Positions 44,445 to 54,725 are shown, counted from the stretch's first letter. The stretch is 64,000 bases of DNA from Pseudoalteromonas nigrifaciens (GCF_002221505.1 NZ_CP011036.1:682001-746000), one strand, 5' to 3'. Numbers and translations are program-made. The notes: generated from the sequence alone by a model not told the origin.

Positions 44445-45929
44445 ATGACAATTCGCACCCGTGTTGCCCCGTCGCCAACTGGCGACCCGCATCTTGGCAC
44501 CGCTTATATCGCCTTATTTAATTACTGTTTTGCTAAACAGCAAGGTGGTGAATTTGTACTTCGCATTGAAGATACCGACCAAGTACGTAGCACTGCCGAG
44601 TCAGAGCAAGCAATTATGGATAGTTTGCGTTGGTTAGGACTCGAGTGGGATCATGGCCCAGATGTGGGCGGTGAGTTTGGCCCGTACCGCCAGTCTGAGC
44701 GTAGCGATTTATACAAAAAATACGCACACCAACTCGTTGACGACGGCAAAGCATTTTACTGTTTTGCAACAAGCGAAGAGCTGGATAAAATGCGCGAAGA
44801 GCAAATGGCAGAAGGTCTACGCCCTAAATACGACGGCCGTGGCTTAAACCACACAGACGACGAAATTAAAGCAAACCTAGCAGCGGGTAAACCTTACGTT
44901 ATACGTATGAAAATCCCTAGCGAAGGCACTTTTAAATTTAACGACTACCTACGCGACGAAATTGAGATCCCGTGGGAAAACGTCGATATGCAAGTGCTAT
45001 TAAAAGCTGATGGCTTCCCAACTTACTTTTTAGCGAACGTAGTTGACGATCACCATATGCAAATTAGCCATATTTTCCGTGGCGAAGAGTGGATTAACTC
45101 AGCGCCTAAACTATTAAAACTTTACGAAGATTTTGGTTGGGAAGCGCCAGTACTTGGGCATTTACCGCTACTGCGTAACCCAGATAAGTCAAAACTGTCT
45201 AAGCGTAAAAACCCAACCTCTATTAACTACTATAAAGAAATGGGTTACCTGCCAGAAGCCGTGCTTAACTATTTAGGCCGCATGGGTTGGTCAATGCCAG
45301 ATGAGCGTGAAAAATTCACTCTTAACGAAATGATTGAAAACTTCGATATGAAGCGCGTGTCACTAGGTGGCCCAGTATTCGACGTAGATAAACTTAGCTG
45401 GTTAAACGGCATGTGGATCCGCGAAAACCTAACTGACGAGCAGTTAATTCAGCGCTTTGTTGATTGGAAGTTTAATGGCGAAATGCTAGCTAAAGTATTA
45501 CCAGAAGCCAAAGCACGTATTAACACATTGTCGGACTTAGTTGACTTAGCAGGGCACTTTGTAGGCGGTATACCTACTTATGATCCTGCGCTATTAACAG
45601 CGGGCAAAGCCGATGAAGACGTAATTCGCCAAGCACTACAATTTTTTGTATGGCAGCTAGAAGGCCTACGTAGCTTTGATAAATCAGCTATTTTTGCCAT
45701 TGCAAAAGAAGTAGCAACGTTCCACGAGCTTAAAATTAAAGACTTTTTAGAGCCGATTTTTGTGGCAATTACGGGTAAAACGTCATCTACCTCTGTGCTT
45801 GATGCTATGGAAATATTAGGCTCTGACCTATCGCGTGCTCGTTTACGTGTAGCATTGGCGCATTTAGGTATTTCTAAAAAGCAGGCTAAAAATATCGAAC
45901 GTGCCTACCGCGAATACCCAAGTGCATAA
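44445..45929 (+). CDS. gltX: Glutamyl-tRNA synthetase
   Basis: A 494-residue class I aminoacyl-tRNA synthetase. The nucleotide motif is [14 protein letters not shown] and the KMSKS-type motif is KLSKRKNP. The anticodon-binding C-terminal half is complete. The start is the ATG at 44445, giving [11 protein letters not shown]; a longer in-frame reading would overlap the glutaredoxin gene by 88 bases. It charges tRNA-Glu and thus differs from the shorter gluQ at 19701. Confidence 0.97.
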   Translation: MTIRTRVAPSPTGDPHLGTAYIALFNYCFAKQQGGEFVLRIEDTDQVRSTAESEQAIMDSLRWLGLEWDHGPDVGGEFGPYRQSERSDLYKKYAHQLVDDGKAFYCFATSEELDKMREEQMAEGLRPKYDGRGLNHTDDEIKANLAAGKPYVIRMKIPSEGTFKFNDYLRDEIEIPWENVDMQVLLKADGFPTYFLANVVDDHHMQISHIFRGEEWINSAPKLLKLYEDFGWEAPVLGHLPLLRNPDKSKLSKRKNPTSINYYKEMGYLPEAVLNYLGRMGWSMPDEREKFTLNEMIENFDMKRVSLGGPVFDVDKLSWLNGMWIRENLTDEQLIQRFVDWKFNGEMLAKVLPEAKARINTLSDLVDLAGHFVGGIPTYDPALLTAGKADEDVIRQALQFFVWQLEGLRSFDKSAIFAIAKEVATFHELKIKDFLEPIFVAITGKTSSTSVLDAMEILGSDLSRARLRVALAHLGISKKQAKNIERAYREYPSA

Positions 45930-45949
45930 TTGCTAAATAATGCATTTTT

Positions 45950-45984
45950 AAAAGCCGAGCTTAGTAAATAAGTTCGGCTTTTTT
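45950..45984 (+). terminator. Intrinsic terminator after gltX
   Basis: A 14-base stem with one G-U pair (AAAAGCCGA at 45950-45958 with TCGGCTTTT at 45974-45982) and T-run. Confidence 0.9.
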
Positions 45985-46091
45985 GTTTCAGGTTGTTTAG
46001 TTATATGACATCGTATTTTGATATTGTTTAGTCTAAGCATTCATAATTTACTAAATGCTATAATGCGGCATATAAACTCATAGGAGGCCGT

Positions 46092-46391
46092 ATGATTGCA
46101 ACCGTTAAAAACAAAGCCATTTTTAGCAGTAATACATTTTCGATAAACCTTGTTACTTACCCAACTAATCACAGCGTAATGAACCACATTGATCCGGTGC
46201 AGCAAGGGCGCTATTACAAACTCAACTTTGTATTAGTAAAACCTAAAAGCGGTGGGGTGTTTAAATGCGCTAAATGTATTATTAACTGGTTTAATAGGGT
46301 GTATTTATTTAGGCCCGATAAGTACGAACACAGCGTATCTAAAATCGAGTCTGGAAAGCGTGTGCTACTGAGCTTTGCACTTAATATATGA
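46092..46391 (+). CDS. Very small 2OG-Fe(II) oxygenase-like protein
   Basis: A 99-residue protein preceded by a strong TAGGAGG site. Although very short, it shows the facial-triad spacing of 2-oxoglutarate/Fe(II) oxygenases: His32-x-Asp34 in MNHIDP, a distal His80 in LFRPDKYEHSV and Arg90 ten residues later, where the 2OG carboxylate is bound. GRYYKLNFVL and the C-terminal LLSFALN strand fit the double-stranded beta-helix. Known members of the superfamily are usually 200 residues or more, so this may be a minimal core or a degenerate relative. Function unknown. Confidence 0.6.
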   Translation: MIATVKNKAIFSSNTFSINLVTYPTNHSVMNHIDPVQQGRYYKLNFVLVKPKSGGVFKCAKCIINWFNRVYLFRPDKYEHSVSKIESGKRVLLSFALNI

Positions 46392-46395
46392 TTTA

Positions 46396-46788
46396 TTAAT
46401 AGTCGTAGGCCTGTCCGGTACATAAAACAGATAGGTCGCAATACGATACAGAGGTTTCGCTACAAGAGTTAATAGTAAAAGCATTTGCGCCTCTGCGCAT
46501 GGCATCAGCTTTAAGTAAATCAATAGCATTTGATTTAGAACGGTTATAGCTTACATTATTGTTACCCATACCATCGCCATCACAGCTTTCACCTGCTATT
46601 CGGCCTAAAAGTGTAGCGCCACTTTCGTGTGCTTCTTGGTCGCTGTAAAACTGCTGCAAATCTCTTTTATTAACGTAGGTACCAATTTCTTGAGATAAAA
46701 CGTCGTTGTCTATATCAGTATGAAAAGTCATGTTTGAGCAACCACTTAAAGTAGCCAGTGCAGTTATTATTGCCATAAAACGTAGCAT
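46396..46788 (-). CDS. rcsF: RcsF-like outer-membrane lipoprotein
   Basis: A 130-residue lipoprotein with the lipobox LSGC (Cys17). The C-terminal domain has LLGRIAGESC and a NSC...YC...VLC pattern: Cys69, 109, 117 and 123. The spacing matches the four disulphide cysteines of RcsF (74, 109, 118, 124 in E. coli), and the LKADAMRRGANAF helix fits RcsF too. RcsF senses outer-membrane and cell-wall stress and signals to the Rcs phosphorelay. No rcsB, rcsC or rcsD is in the window. Confidence 0.75.
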   Translation of the reverse strand: MLRFMAIITALATLSGCSNMTFHTDIDNDVLSQEIGTYVNKRDLQQFYSDQEAHESGATLLGRIAGESCDGDGMGNNNVSYNRSKSNAIDLLKADAMRRGANAFTINSCSETSVSYCDLSVLCTGQAYDY

Positions 46789-46892
46789 ATTAATTAGTCC
46801 TTTAATTTATTGTTTGAAGTAGTAAATTACTAACAAAATCGAATGTGGGCAATGTTTACTACTGAGTAAATTGTTAGTATTTGTAAATGACT

Positions 46893-47768
46893 TTATATGC
46901 ACTCGGTTTTACTTAGCATAGGATAAGTAAACAAAAAGAAATGACAAATATTTACTAACCAATGGCATAAAATAGCCCACTCTAAACGCTGCGTTTTATA
47001 AAAAACATAGCCGTATCCCAAACCTGCAATAAATGAAACTAATACATAGCTAACTCCCCCAGCAAAATGTGCCAAAGCAAAAATACCTGCAGTAATTACA
47101 GGCGCAAATATTGCCAAGCGGGTAGGCGTAATAATTTGGCTAAGCTTGGTTTGTAATAAGCCTCTAAATAAAGCTTCCTCAGCAACACAGGTAAATAAAA
47201 GGTTTATAGCAATAAATGCTAACCAGAAGTCAGGAACCTTAGGGTTAAAGCTTACCAGCCCAAGCATTAAAGCTGCAGTAAGTGCGGCTAAAATGGTAGT
47301 AATAATTATTAAAATAGGGGGGTTAATTAATGAAGTCGTCTTTTTAGACTCTGCTTTTAAAGGCTTTATATTTGAATAAAAGTAAGCACAAAGAAAGAGG
47401 CCAGCCATAGCTTTATCAAAATTAGCATAAAGGGTAAAAGCAATTGCATCGCTGGTAATATGCTCGTTTATAGCAATAGGAAGGTTGTTAAAACCAGGCA
47501 CCCAATGAAGCGCTAATGCCAATGAGGAAACTATAAAAACAGTGCTTAATATAGCGCGTATTATTGTTTGCTTTGTATATAGCACAAAGTGATATAAAAC
47601 AACGTAAAGCCCAGTACTGAGCAGTCCATATAAATTTATATAACCCTCAAAATACGCACATATAACACTTAAAGCCATTAAGTAGTGCCAAAGTGGTTGC
47701 CGTATTATTGATACTTTACAGTACGGAAAAACACATATAATCGATAATGCTAATAAATAAAAAGTCAT
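46893..47768 (-). CDS. CPBP-family intramembrane metalloprotease
   Basis: A 291-residue membrane protein with about eight helices. The CPBP/Abi motifs are present: CVAEEALFRGLLQ (paired glutamates and Arg), a histidine in LAHFAGG and a final histidine in LCHWLVNI. These form the presumed metal-binding active site of Rce1-like proteases. No substrate is apparent; such proteins are variously linked to bacteriocin immunity, signalling or lipoprotein maturation. Confidence 0.85.
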   Translation of the reverse strand: MTFYLLALSIICVFPYCKVSIIRQPLWHYLMALSVICAYFEGYINLYGLLSTGLYVVLYHFVLYTKQTIIRAILSTVFIVSSLALALHWVPGFNNLPIAINEHITSDAIAFTLYANFDKAMAGLFLCAYFYSNIKPLKAESKKTTSLINPPILIIITTILAALTAALMLGLVSFNPKVPDFWLAFIAINLLFTCVAEEALFRGLLQTKLSQIITPTRLAIFAPVITAGIFALAHFAGGVSYVLVSFIAGLGYGYVFYKTQRLEWAILCHWLVNICHFFLFTYPMLSKTECI

Positions 47769-47881
47769 TATTTTTTTATTACTCTGTTTTATTTAGTAAC
47801 TAATCTAACAGATTCGACCTCTCATTTTATTTTTTCTGTTAGTATAGCCAGGTTATAAGCCGTTTAAGTAGTGAACACCCT

Positions 47882-48583
47882 ATGTTAAGTCCTTTTTATC
47901 AGCAACATGCTGATTATGTTTCGATCTCTCGTGAGCAAGGCTGTCGTTTCGCCAAGTGTATTGCTGATGATTACAACCCACTTCACGATAAAGATGCGAA
48001 GAAATTTTGTGCTCCAGGAGACTTACTTTTTTCATTAGTATTAGATCGTTACGGTATTAGTGAACGCATGGAGTTTACTTTTGCGGGTATGGTTGACGAA
48101 AATACCAAACTTAGCTTCCCTGCAGAGGCCGATGAATTTGATGTAACAAACGGCGATAAAGTAATTTTAAAGGTAAAACGCGAAGGTAAAACCAGCAAAT
48201 GCCCAGCACTTACTAATAGCTTAATTAAAAATTATGTTGAGTTTTCAGGCGCGGCGTTTCCGCACGTGATTATTCCGCTCATGGGTAAGCAAGAGGTAAT
48301 GATTAACCCTGCACGCCCGATGATTATTTACGAATCGATGATTATAAATCTTGATACTGTTGAAATTAGTGCACCGACACTTGAATTTGCAGAGCCTAGT
48401 TTTGAATACGCAGGTAAACGCGGCAAAATTACTTTGCGCTTTAATTTGCTAGAAAACGGTAAAAAAGTGGGTTTTGGTGAAAAGCACATGGTGGTATCGG
48501 GTATTCGCGAGTACTGCCAAGCTACGGTTGATGATTTGATTGCTTTTTACAACGAGCGCAAAGCAAATTTAAAACCAGCTTAA
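47882..48583 (+). CDS. DUF3581 protein
   Basis: A 233-residue soluble protein. It begins SPFYQQHADYVSISREQGCRFAKCIADDYNPLHD, a DUF3581 hallmark resembling a hot-dog-fold hydratase (the DYNPLHD motif is similar to that of MaoC-type dehydratases). The family is restricted to gammaproteobacteria and uncharacterised. It forms a single-gene unit with a terminator after it. Confidence 0.85.
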   Translation: MLSPFYQQHADYVSISREQGCRFAKCIADDYNPLHDKDAKKFCAPGDLLFSLVLDRYGISERMEFTFAGMVDENTKLSFPAEADEFDVTNGDKVILKVKREGKTSKCPALTNSLIKNYVEFSGAAFPHVIIPLMGKQEVMINPARPMIIYESMIINLDTVEISAPTLEFAEPSFEYAGKRGKITLRFNLLENGKKVGFGEKHMVVSGIREYCQATVDDLIAFYNERKANLKPA

Positions 48584-48599
48584 AAACGAGATGAATTTT

Positions 48600-48626
48600 A
48601 AAAGGTGCTATTTAGCGCCTTTTTTA
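48600..48626 (+). terminator. Intrinsic terminator after the DUF3581 gene
   Basis: Hairpin GGTGCT/AGCGCC (one G-U pair) with ATTT loop and a seven-T run. Confidence 0.88.
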
Positions 48627-48740
48627 TTGGCACAAATAAAAGCAGATAAATACGATTAAATAGTTTTCTCAAGCACTCTAATTTACGGCATGAGTGAATA
48701 TGAGTACAATAGCGCTCTTTGTCATTTTAAAGCTAAGCCT

Positions 48741-49988
48741 ATGTCTGCCACTACGTTCTCATCACTTAATCTCGACCCGTTGTTATTAACTGCGATTGAG
48801 CAAAATAATTACACTCAACCTACCGCAATTCAGATTAAAACCATCCCGCCTATTTTAGCGGGCAGTGATGTAATGGGCAGTGCACAAACTGGCACAGGTA
48901 AAACCGCAGCGTTTGTACTACCACTGCTACACAAACTTTTAAACACCCCTAAAAAAGATGAGCCAGGTGTTGCTCGCGTGGTAATTTTAACGCCAACTCG
49001 CGAACTTGCTCAGCAAGTATTTGCCAGCTTTGAAAAATATGCCCAAGGCACCAATATTAAAGGGGCATTAGCGTATGGCGGCGCAAGCATAGGCCCACAA
49101 ATAAAAGCCCTAAAAGATGCGCAAGTAATAGTAGCCACCCCGGGGCGCTTACTCGATCATATTGTTAAAGGCAGTGTGGTGCTTTCAAGTGTTGACTCAC
49201 TGGTGTTTGATGAAGCCGATCGTATGCTTGATATGGGATTTATTGACGAAATTAAACGTATATTGCGCCATATTCCAGGCGATCGCCAAACTTTGTTATT
49301 TTCGGCGACTTTTGATGACAGCGTATTTGCGCTTAGTAAAAAACTACTTAAAAACCCAGAATTAGTTGAAGTTGATAAACGCAACTCAGCAGCAGTTGAG
49401 GTTGAGCAAGTAATTTACTCAGTAGACGAGGATCGCAAGCGCGAGCTGGTATCGCACATGATCGGCATGAAAAATTGGCGCCAAGTGCTTATTTTTACTC
49501 GCACCAAACAAATGGCCGACCAACTGGCTAAAGAAATGTGTAAAGACGGTTTAAAAACCGAGTCAATCCATGGTGATAAATCACAAGGCGCACGCGACCG
49601 TGCACTACAAAACTTTAAAGAAGGCATTACCCGTGTATTAGTTGCTACCGATGTAGCCGCACGTGGTTTGGATATTCCGACACTTAGGTTTGTAATTAAC
49701 TTTGAACTGCCATACATAGCCGAAGACTACGTACATCGCATTGGCCGTACAGGTCGCGCTGGTGAGCAAGGGCTTGCAATGTCGCTAGTAAGTATTGACG
49801 AGCAATGGTTACTTGAAGAAATAGAAGTACTGTTAGATACCCGCTTAACGCCACAGTGGCTAGCAGGCTACGAGCCAGATCCAAACAAAAAGCCAAAAGA
49901 TAACCGCAAAAACACCAATAAATCACGAAAAGACCGCGATAAAAAACGCATTACAGGACAAAGAGAGCCAAGTAGAAGACGTAAATAA
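48741..49988 (+). CDS. DEAD-box RNA helicase (RhlE-like)
   Basis: A 415-residue ATP-dependent RNA helicase. Conserved motifs occur in order: Q motif (YTQPTAIQ), Walker A AQTGTGKT, PTRELAQQ, Walker B DEAD, SAT, ARGLDIP and HRIGRTGR. A lysine/arginine-rich tail of about 40 residues follows. The start is at 48741, giving MSATTFSSLNL; the upstream in-frame codons lack a good site. The short basic tail fits RhlE-type helicases acting in ribosome assembly or RNA decay, but the exact orthologue is not clear. Confidence 0.9.
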   Translation: MSATTFSSLNLDPLLLTAIEQNNYTQPTAIQIKTIPPILAGSDVMGSAQTGTGKTAAFVLPLLHKLLNTPKKDEPGVARVVILTPTRELAQQVFASFEKYAQGTNIKGALAYGGASIGPQIKALKDAQVIVATPGRLLDHIVKGSVVLSSVDSLVFDEADRMLDMGFIDEIKRILRHIPGDRQTLLFSATFDDSVFALSKKLLKNPELVEVDKRNSAAVEVEQVIYSVDEDRKRELVSHMIGMKNWRQVLIFTRTKQMADQLAKEMCKDGLKTESIHGDKSQGARDRALQNFKEGITRVLVATDVAARGLDIPTLRFVINFELPYIAEDYVHRIGRTGRAGEQGLAMSLVSIDEQWLLEEIEVLLDTRLTPQWLAGYEPDPNKKPKDNRKNTNKSRKDRDKKRITGQREPSRRRK

Positions 49989-50093
49989 CAGTTTTTTAGT
50001 TTTGGCTTTCAATTGTCAGTGAAATAATACGACCCCGAAAAATAGCCGCGGGGTTGTATTAGGCTAAATTTAGCATTTAAAAGGAATTAATTT

Positions 50094-50306
50094 ATGAACA
50101 AAGTTACTAAAATATGGTTGCTGTATTCAGGCATAGGTTTAGTTTTATCGCTGGCAATAATAAGTTTATTAGATGTTTTTACCAGCTTTAGGTTTATATC
50201 TAACGAAGGAGTTATTTTTGGTGTTATGTGCGCTGCTATGGGAGCTGCGTTAAAAAGCTATTCAGGGCAAAAGGTTAGTAACAAAAGCGGCCAGCAACAA
50301 AAGTAA
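50094..50306 (+). CDS. Small two-helix membrane protein
   Basis: A 70-residue protein with two predicted helices (about 8-30 and 40-56) and a polar C-terminal tail. AAAGGAATT precedes the ATG. I do not recognise a family. Confidence 0.6.
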   Translation: MNKVTKIWLLYSGIGLVLSLAIISLLDVFTSFRFISNEGVIFGVMCAAMGAALKSYSGQKVSNKSGQQQK

Positions 50307-50403
50307 ACATAGTTAACATTGATAATAAAGCGCAAAATGCATTTAGCACATAACTGCTAATTCCCCCTTACCTTTAACTAAATACGTTACTTCTCAAATT
50401 TAA

Positions 50404-50433
50404 AATAAAAAAAGGCAAGCTATAAGGCTTGCC
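50404..50433 (-). terminator. Terminator after the MetF-like gene
   Basis: On the minus strand GGCAAGCC-type arms (50414-50420 with 50427-50433) are followed by a run of Ts. Confidence 0.88.
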
Positions 50434-50479
50434 AAAGAGTGTAACTAATTAATCTGGTTTTGTATTAAATGCTTAGCCC

Positions 50480-51436
50480 TTAAGCTATTAACTTTTCAGC
50501 TAGATTTAATTCCATGGTGGCTTTTAATAAGCGGTATAAGTTAATTGATGCGTCAATTTCTTCTTTACGGTTAGTTAAGCTTTCTATATTTAAGCCCAGC
50601 GGCACGTTTAAATGCGCACAGCTTTTAAGTATTAAATCGAGATTTTCGCGGCAAATACGTACCGACTCACTCAGCGTATTGTTCGCATCAAGCATGCGCC
50701 ATTTAGTGGCCTCTGGCACTGAGATCCCCAACCATTGCATAAACTCTAAGGTTTTTTCGCCGCCGCACGGAGTAAAAGTTAAAATAAGGCGCTTAGGCTC
50801 AAGCCCTTGTGCTTTACAACTACGTGCATAGCTAGTTATTAACTCTATTGTTGCTTGTGCGTCGTAAACCGCTTGCGAAATAAAGAACTTACAGCCTTGA
50901 GCGGTTTTTTCTATTAGGCGCTCGTGTTCATTACGTTTATTAGAATGACGCTCTGCAATAGTAACGCCGCCTAAAAAGAAGTCATCAGATTGCTCTGCCA
51001 GCGTTTTATACGCATCTGGTAGGCTTAGTTTTATATCGCCTATCGATGATGGGCTACCTACTAAAACAATATTTTTTAAATCGTAGTCGTTTTTAGTTTC
51101 ACTTAGCCAATCTTTAAACTCGTTCGCACTGCGTTGCGCCACACTTTTATAGGTAATTACATCAAGGTGCGATAAGCCACGTAATAGGTTGCTGTATTCA
51201 CGTGGATCGACAGTTTGCCTAAATGGAAACGGACGCGCTTGATTAGTACGGCTGCTTTCGTCTTGAATGTCGTAAATTATTACGCCGTCGTATTCAATTT
51301 CGTGTAGGCGACCCAATAGCTTTTCTGCAATGGTTTTTAGTTGCGCTTTATCGGTACCAATTTTTGGCGGCGTAGTACCAATAAGGTATACGCCTTGATT
51401 GCTATCTTCTATTTTCTCTTGAAGTGATAAAGCCAT
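50480..51436 (-). CDS. Methylenetetrahydrofolate reductase-like protein
   Basis: A 318-residue TIM-barrel protein of the MetF superfamily. Features include YDGVIIYDIQDE near the N terminus, FFLGGVTIAERHSN, FFISQAVYD (equivalent to the MetF FxxSQxxYD segment) and LTFTPCGG. It is divergent from standard MetF, so it may have another folate- or flavin-linked role. The ATG at 51436 is preferred, as GAGG lies just upstream. Divergent from the M16 peptidase gene. Confidence 0.78.
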   Translation of the reverse strand: MALSLQEKIEDSNQGVYLIGTTPPKIGTDKAQLKTIAEKLLGRLHEIEYDGVIIYDIQDESSRTNQARPFPFRQTVDPREYSNLLRGLSHLDVITYKSVAQRSANEFKDWLSETKNDYDLKNIVLVGSPSSIGDIKLSLPDAYKTLAEQSDDFFLGGVTIAERHSNKRNEHERLIEKTAQGCKFFISQAVYDAQATIELITSYARSCKAQGLEPKRLILTFTPCGGEKTLEFMQWLGISVPEATKWRMLDANNTLSESVRICRENLDLILKSCAHLNVPLGLNIESLTNRKEEIDASINLYRLLKATMELNLAEKLIA

Positions 51437-51707
51437 AATCCTCATTCCAGCTTAGTTTGTTACGATGGAATTAATATAGCAGCCATTTAGATGGCTAGAT
51501 AGCTTTATTTAATGAAAGTTTTTCAATCGTAGTGAGGTTTATTCATACAAGCTCGTTACCAATTAGTAAATTTGATACAGTTGTTTACATAATAACAACG
51601 CTTTAGGCTCTTATTATTGGCGGCTTTGCGGCATAATCAGATGGTACTTTTTATTAAACTAGCTCAACGTTTAGCGATTAAAATTGATTGCTATAAAAGG
51701 AAAAACA

Positions 51708-54587
51708 ATGAAATTTAAATTTTTAGCAACCAGTTTAGCGGTATCGCTGGCACTGTCGGGTTGCGCTATTGAACAAAATCAAACGAGCCAAGCAGTAACA
51801 CAACAACAAACAAACACTACGGGCGAGGGCGTTTTTTCACAAGACTACTTACTAGAAGAGCTTGAAAATGGCTTGCGCGTTATGGTGGTTAAAACCGATT
51901 ACCCTGATGTAGTCTCGTTGCAAATTCCTGTATCGGTAGGATCACGTAATGAAACGCAAGCGGGTAAAACGGGCTTTGCGCATTTTTTTGAACACATGAT
52001 GTTTAAAGGCTCTGAAAAATTTCCTGAGGCTGTGTATTCAAGTATTTTAAAAAATTCTGGCGTTGATAACCGCGCTTACACCACCAACGATTACACTAAC
52101 TATCATTTAAACTTTTCAAAGCAGCATCTTGATAAAGTACTTGAACTTGAAGCTGATATTTTTCAAAACTTAACCTATACCGAAGAGCAATTTAGAACCG
52201 AAGCGCAAACGGTAAAAGGCGAGTACTTAAAAAATAATGCCAGCCCAGTGCGTAAATTACTTAGCGCAGTACGCGAAGAGGCCTTTGAGCAACACACTTA
52301 TAAACACACCACTATGGGCTTTTTTAAAGACATAGAAGCCATGCCTGATCAAATGGCTTATGGTAAAGAATTTTTTGCCAAATTTTATAAGCCCGAATAT
52401 GTATCACTCGTAATTGTGGGTGATGTAGACCCAAAAGCCACTATGGCTATGGTTAAAAAACACTGGGGTGCGTGGAAAAAGGGTGACTATGTTGCCGACA
52501 TTAAAGCAGAGCCAACACAGCAAGCGCCAAAATATAGTCATCAACAAAACCCAGGCTTACCAGGGCATTGGTTATTAGTATCGTATAAAGGCACTGCGTG
52601 GGAGCCGGCTAAAAAAGACAGAGCTGCGCTTGATTTACTCTCGCAGCTTTATTTTTCAAACAACTCAGATTTATACCAAGAGCTAGTGGTAGATAAACAA
52701 ATTGCCAGCCAAATGTTTAGCTATAACCCAGAAACCAAAGATCCGGGTTTACTGCATGTATTTGTAAAAGTAGAAAAAGCAGACGATTTAGCCAAAGTAC
52801 GCGATGCAATCAATCGTACCTACGCTCAAGCGCGTACTGAGTTAGTAGATAGCCAAAAACTCAGCGACTTAAAATCTAACCTTAAATACAGCTTTATAAA
52901 TGGTTTAGATTCGTCGCAAGCAATTGCTGCAACCCTTGCAAGCTATATGCATTTTGAGCGTGACCCTAGGGTAATAAACCAGCTATATAAAACCTCAGAT
53001 GAAATAACAGCTGAAGATATTAAAGCAATTGCTAACAAGTATTTTGTTGATAATGCACGCACTACCGTGACTATGTCGGCACTTGATAAAGCGCCAAATT
53101 TTGAGCAAGAGGTTGATTTAAACGCACTGGTTGCAAAACTGGAGCAAGCACCTCAGGCTGCTGCATTTAAAGTGCTAGATAAAACTAACAGCTCGCCATT
53201 AATCGACGTAAACTTTTTATTCAATACCGGGGCTGCTGCTGACCCGCAAGGTAAAAAAGGCCTTGGCGCATTAACTGCAGCTATGCTGGCGCAAGGTGGC
53301 TCACAATCAACAAGCTATAAAGATATTAAACAAGCACTTTATCCGCTGGCAGGTAGCTTTGGTTATCAAATAGATAAAGAAATGCTGTCGTTTCAAGGGC
53401 GTATTCATAAAGATAACGCTGCTAAGTGGTATGCATTAGTGAGCGATCAGTTACTTAATCCCGGTTTTAGAGAAGATGACTTTAAGCGCCTTAAAAAAGA
53501 GCTAATTGACGGTATTAAATCGGGCTTAAAAGCATCTAACGATGAAGAACTAGGTAAAGAAGTACTCTACAGCGCGCTTTACAAAGGCCATCCTTATGAA
53601 AGCTACAACTATGGTGATATTTCAGATTTAGAAGCACTTACGCTTGATGATGTTAAAACGTTTTATAACACAGAGCTTACGCAATCTAAGCTAACACTTG
53701 GCTTAATTGGTGCAGTACCGGAAAAACTAAAAGCTACTATGTTAGCTGATTTAGCAGGCCTGCCTAAAGGCGAGCAAAGCCGTTTAAGTATTCCTGATGC
53801 GCCTGAGCTTAAAGGCCATCATGCTACTATTGTTGAAAAGAGTGCGCAGTCGACAGCGGTATCGTTTGGTTTTCCAATTGATACAATAAGAAGTAGTGAG
53901 GACTGGACTGCACTGTGGTTAGTGCGTTCTTACTTTGGTGAGCACCGTAGTTCTAACAGCTTTTTATATGAGCGTATTCGTGAAACCCGTGGCATGAACT
54001 ACGGCGATTACGCGTACATTGAATACTTTCCGCGAGGTATGTTTCAAACTAAGCCTGATGCAAACCTAGGACGCTCTGAGCAAATATTTCAAGTGTGGTT
54101 ACGCCCACTTCGCTCTAATAACGATGCGCATTTTGCGACTCGTACCGCCTTGTTTGAGCTTGATAAGCTAATTAAAAATGGCATGAGTGAAGACGACTTT
54201 GAAGCCACGCGTAACTTTTTAATTAACTTTGTGCCGCAAATGGTGGCAAGCCAAAATCGCCAACTAGGTTATGCACTTGATAGTGAGTTTTACAATACCG
54301 ACAGCTTTGTAAGTTACGTAACTAACAAACTTAAAACGCTAACAGTAAAGGATGTAAACCGCGTTATTAAAGATAATCTACAAACCGATAATATCCATTA
54401 TGTATTTATTACCGGTGACGGCGCTGATATGCAAAAGCGTTTAGCGCCTGAGCAAACATCGCCAATGGTTTATAATACCGATAAACCAGCAGAGCTTGTT
54501 GCAGAAGATAAAGTGATTGCCGATTACAAATTAGCTATTCCGGCAAAAAATATTGCAGTAATAGCAGTAGATAAAGTATTTAAGTAA
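51708..54587 (+). CDS. M16-family zinc peptidase lipoprotein
   Basis: A 959-residue lipoprotein: lipobox LSGC (Cys19) after a short signal peptide, then two M16 halves. The first half carries the inverted zinc motif His92-x-x-Glu95-His96 in AHFFEHMMF with a distal glutamate in EAQTVKGEYLKN. The second half (from about 500) lacks the motif, as usual for the inactive partner half. The start at 51708 follows AAAGGA. Anchored in the envelope, it likely degrades peptides that enter the periplasm. Confidence 0.92.
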   Translation: MKFKFLATSLAVSLALSGCAIEQNQTSQAVTQQQTNTTGEGVFSQDYLLEELENGLRVMVVKTDYPDVVSLQIPVSVGSRNETQAGKTGFAHFFEHMMFKGSEKFPEAVYSSILKNSGVDNRAYTTNDYTNYHLNFSKQHLDKVLELEADIFQNLTYTEEQFRTEAQTVKGEYLKNNASPVRKLLSAVREEAFEQHTYKHTTMGFFKDIEAMPDQMAYGKEFFAKFYKPEYVSLVIVGDVDPKATMAMVKKHWGAWKKGDYVADIKAEPTQQAPKYSHQQNPGLPGHWLLVSYKGTAWEPAKKDRAALDLLSQLYFSNNSDLYQELVVDKQIASQMFSYNPETKDPGLLHVFVKVEKADDLAKVRDAINRTYAQARTELVDSQKLSDLKSNLKYSFINGLDSSQAIAATLASYMHFERDPRVINQLYKTSDEITAEDIKAIANKYFVDNARTTVTMSALDKAPNFEQEVDLNALVAKLEQAPQAAAFKVLDKTNSSPLIDVNFLFNTGAAADPQGKKGLGALTAAMLAQGGSQSTSYKDIKQALYPLAGSFGYQIDKEMLSFQGRIHKDNAAKWYALVSDQLLNPGFREDDFKRLKKELIDGIKSGLKASNDEELGKEVLYSALYKGHPYESYNYGDISDLEALTLDDVKTFYNTELTQSKLTLGLIGAVPEKLKATMLADLAGLPKGEQSRLSIPDAPELKGHHATIVEKSAQSTAVSFGFPIDTIRSSEDWTALWLVRSYFGEHRSSNSFLYERIRETRGMNYGDYAYIEYFPRGMFQTKPDANLGRSEQIFQVWLRPLRSNNDAHFATRTALFELDKLIKNGMSEDDFEATRNFLINFVPQMVASQNRQLGYALDSEFYNTDSFVSYVTNKLKTLTVKDVNRVIKDNLQTDNIHYVFITGDGADMQKRLAPEQTSPMVYNTDKPAELVAEDKVIADYKLAIPAKNIAVIAVDKVFK

Positions 54588-54620
54588 GTAATTAGTGCAA
54601 CAATTAAAATTAACTTAGTA

Positions 54621-54651
54621 AAATACCCCGATATATTCGGGGTATTTTTTT
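54621..54651 (+). terminator. Intrinsic terminator after the M16 gene
   Basis: Eleven-base perfect stem (54621-54631 with 54637-54647, core CCCCGA/TCGGGG) and T-run. Confidence 0.93.
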
Positions 54652-54725
54652 AGTTAGTTAAAAACTGCTTTTTTGAGTTATTAATTACAGTAAATAAAGT
54701 GACATTAAATAGGTATGGAGGAGAG

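Noticed and set aside
46827..46834. TTACTAAC word in the rcsF upstream region, as in the phoB array
   Set aside because: No GATC at the required offset; it belongs to local inverted repeats of an AT-rich gap.
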